A stretch of DNA of 64,000 nt from JADKHC01 sp047600805 (GTDB lineage Bacteria > Verrucomicrobiota > Verrucomicrobiia > Opitutales > Opitutaceae), in the NCBI GenBank assembly GCA_047600805.1, contig JASGKG010000001.1:2356001-2420000 (forward strand), written 5' to 3'. The notes under the pieces were generated by a model. It made no database searches. It worked only from the letters and a program-made list of their open reading frames with translations, and was not told the DNA's origin. The position numbers and the translations under genes are program-made. Within the stretch, counting starts at the first letter, position 1. Each line of letters starts with the position of its first letter. Of the stretch, positions 63,384 through 64,000 are shown piece by piece.

Positions 63384-64000
63384 GAGAGGGGAAAAATACT
63401 TGGGTGATGGAAGGACGTTGCGGAGGCGAACGTGGCGCTGGCACACGCGTGGCGGGCCGCATGGAAGAGGATCTGGAATCGCTCGATGCTGGGAGCACGG
63501 GCGTTTCAAAAACCACCGGAACCTGAGCGCCGCCTTGAGCGCTGCTGATCGCGAGATTCACTGACTTCGCCGGATGATCGGGCCCGAGTTGCCCCTTTTC
63601 GATCACCAGATCCAGCCTCGCGAGTTGCTTAAAGAAGTCCTCTTCGCGTGTGCCGAAAACGATCTCTTTGATTTCAGGCGATTGCACGATGATGAAGCCG
63701 TCTGAATCGTAGCGTTTCAGGGAAAGGATTTTCCAGTTGCGGAAAAGATCGGGCACGTTCGCGTGAGCCGTGCTGAGCAGATCCGCCACTTTGTCCATTC
63801 CTTCAAGCGGCAGAAACTGTCCACGCATGCGTTTCAAATTAACGTCCGCCAGATACGGCAGAGCATCCAAAATACCCGCGTCGTAACAGACGCCGTCGTA
63901 AATCACACCGTCACGAGCCACCAAAAAATCTTTCGCGAGCGCGTCTCCGACTTGGGCGTGAACGCGCGCGACAGGCCAGCGCTCTTCCAGCATCACAATC
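63373..64000 (-). CDS. ftsQ: Cell division protein FtsQ/DivIB (5' part outside the window)
   Basis: About 208 C-terminal residues are visible. They include VMLEERWPVARVHAQVGDAL and the FtsQ beta domain (DGVIYDGVCYDAGILDALPYL). The end, after a Pro/Ser-rich tail (PAPRSPPQRPSI), is FFPSREL. FtsQ is a bitopic divisome protein linking FtsL/B to the septal machinery. The order ftsQ-ftsA-ftsZ is the end of the dcw cluster. Confidence 0.85.
   Translation of the reverse strand, partial: IVMLEERWPVARVHAQVGDALAKDFLVARDGVIYDGVCYDAGILDALPYLADVNLKRMRGQFLPLEGMDKVADLLSTAHANVPDLFRNWKILSLKRYDSDGFIIVQSPEIKEIVFGTREEDFFKQLARLDLVIEKGQLGPDHPAKSVNLAISSAQGGAQVPVVFETPVLPASSDSRSSSMRPATRVPAPRSPPQRPSITQVFFPSREL

Overview
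This 64 kb window looks like the chromosome of a Gram-negative bacterium of the Verrucomicrobiota, probably Opitutaceae-like. The placement is inferred from the mix of traits, not from a search: a long tandem run of orphan ADOP/MacB-type permeases, a short glutamyl-tRNA reductase, an ftsQ-ftsA-ftsZ cluster whose FtsZ ends in a VPTYLRKGIKI-type tail, a rhombosortase-like protease, and many exported and outer-membrane proteins. Acidobacteriota also carry ADOP arrays and are the main alternative. Coding density is high and GC-rich, except for an AT-richer stretch at about 34.2-36.2 kb.

Layout. (1) 1-20.1 kb: seven complete ADOP-type permeases in tandem on the + strand, the tail of an eighth, and the small relic of a ninth. 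Between them lie a TSGGS-repeat exported protein, a Cys-rich exported protein and a ConA-like exported protein. No ATPase partner is encoded. (2) 20.1-23.5 kb: a GNAT acetyltransferase, a TPR protein, and a coupled CcsA/HemX-like membrane protein and hemA pair. (3) 23.5-27.5 kb, - strand: a bufferin-type RiPP operon. It encodes a Cys-rich exported precursor, the DUF692/MNIO enzyme, a DUF2063 partner and a DoxX protein, plus its own ECF sigma factor and membrane anti-sigma factor. A hairpin separates the precursor from the rest. (4) 27.6-32.2 kb: a SNF2 helicase, a frameshifted HD hydrolase and a cardiolipin synthase-like PLD protein. (5) 32.6-38.4 kb: a genomic island inserted in the 3' end of tRNA-Gly(GCC), bounded by 30-bp direct repeats. 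It carries a nucleotidyltransferase/partner pair behind a 26-bp palindrome, an AAA ATPase plus RloB pair resembling AbiL, an AlpA-like regulator and a tyrosine integrase. (6) 38.5-48.8 kb: uvrA, then a DUF1302-DUF1329-YCF48-RND export cluster and a VOC protein. (7) 48.9-55.4 kb: GH31 and GH13 glycosidases and a lipoprotein phosphodiesterase. (8) 55.5-64 kb: mnmA, rhombosortase-like, PilB/GspE ATPase, an unknown protein, obgE, ftsZ, ftsA and the 3' part of ftsQ.

Most notable points. The island's attachment site lies inside the integrase reading frame. Integration therefore swaps the integrase C-terminus, and a 62-codon in-frame tail is left stranded at the far end of the island. The buf operon packs precursor, maturation enzymes, DoxX and a dedicated sigma/anti-sigma pair in one transcription direction. 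FtsZ has Thr where the T7-loop catalytic Asp is expected. The ADOP array includes a clear deletion relic.
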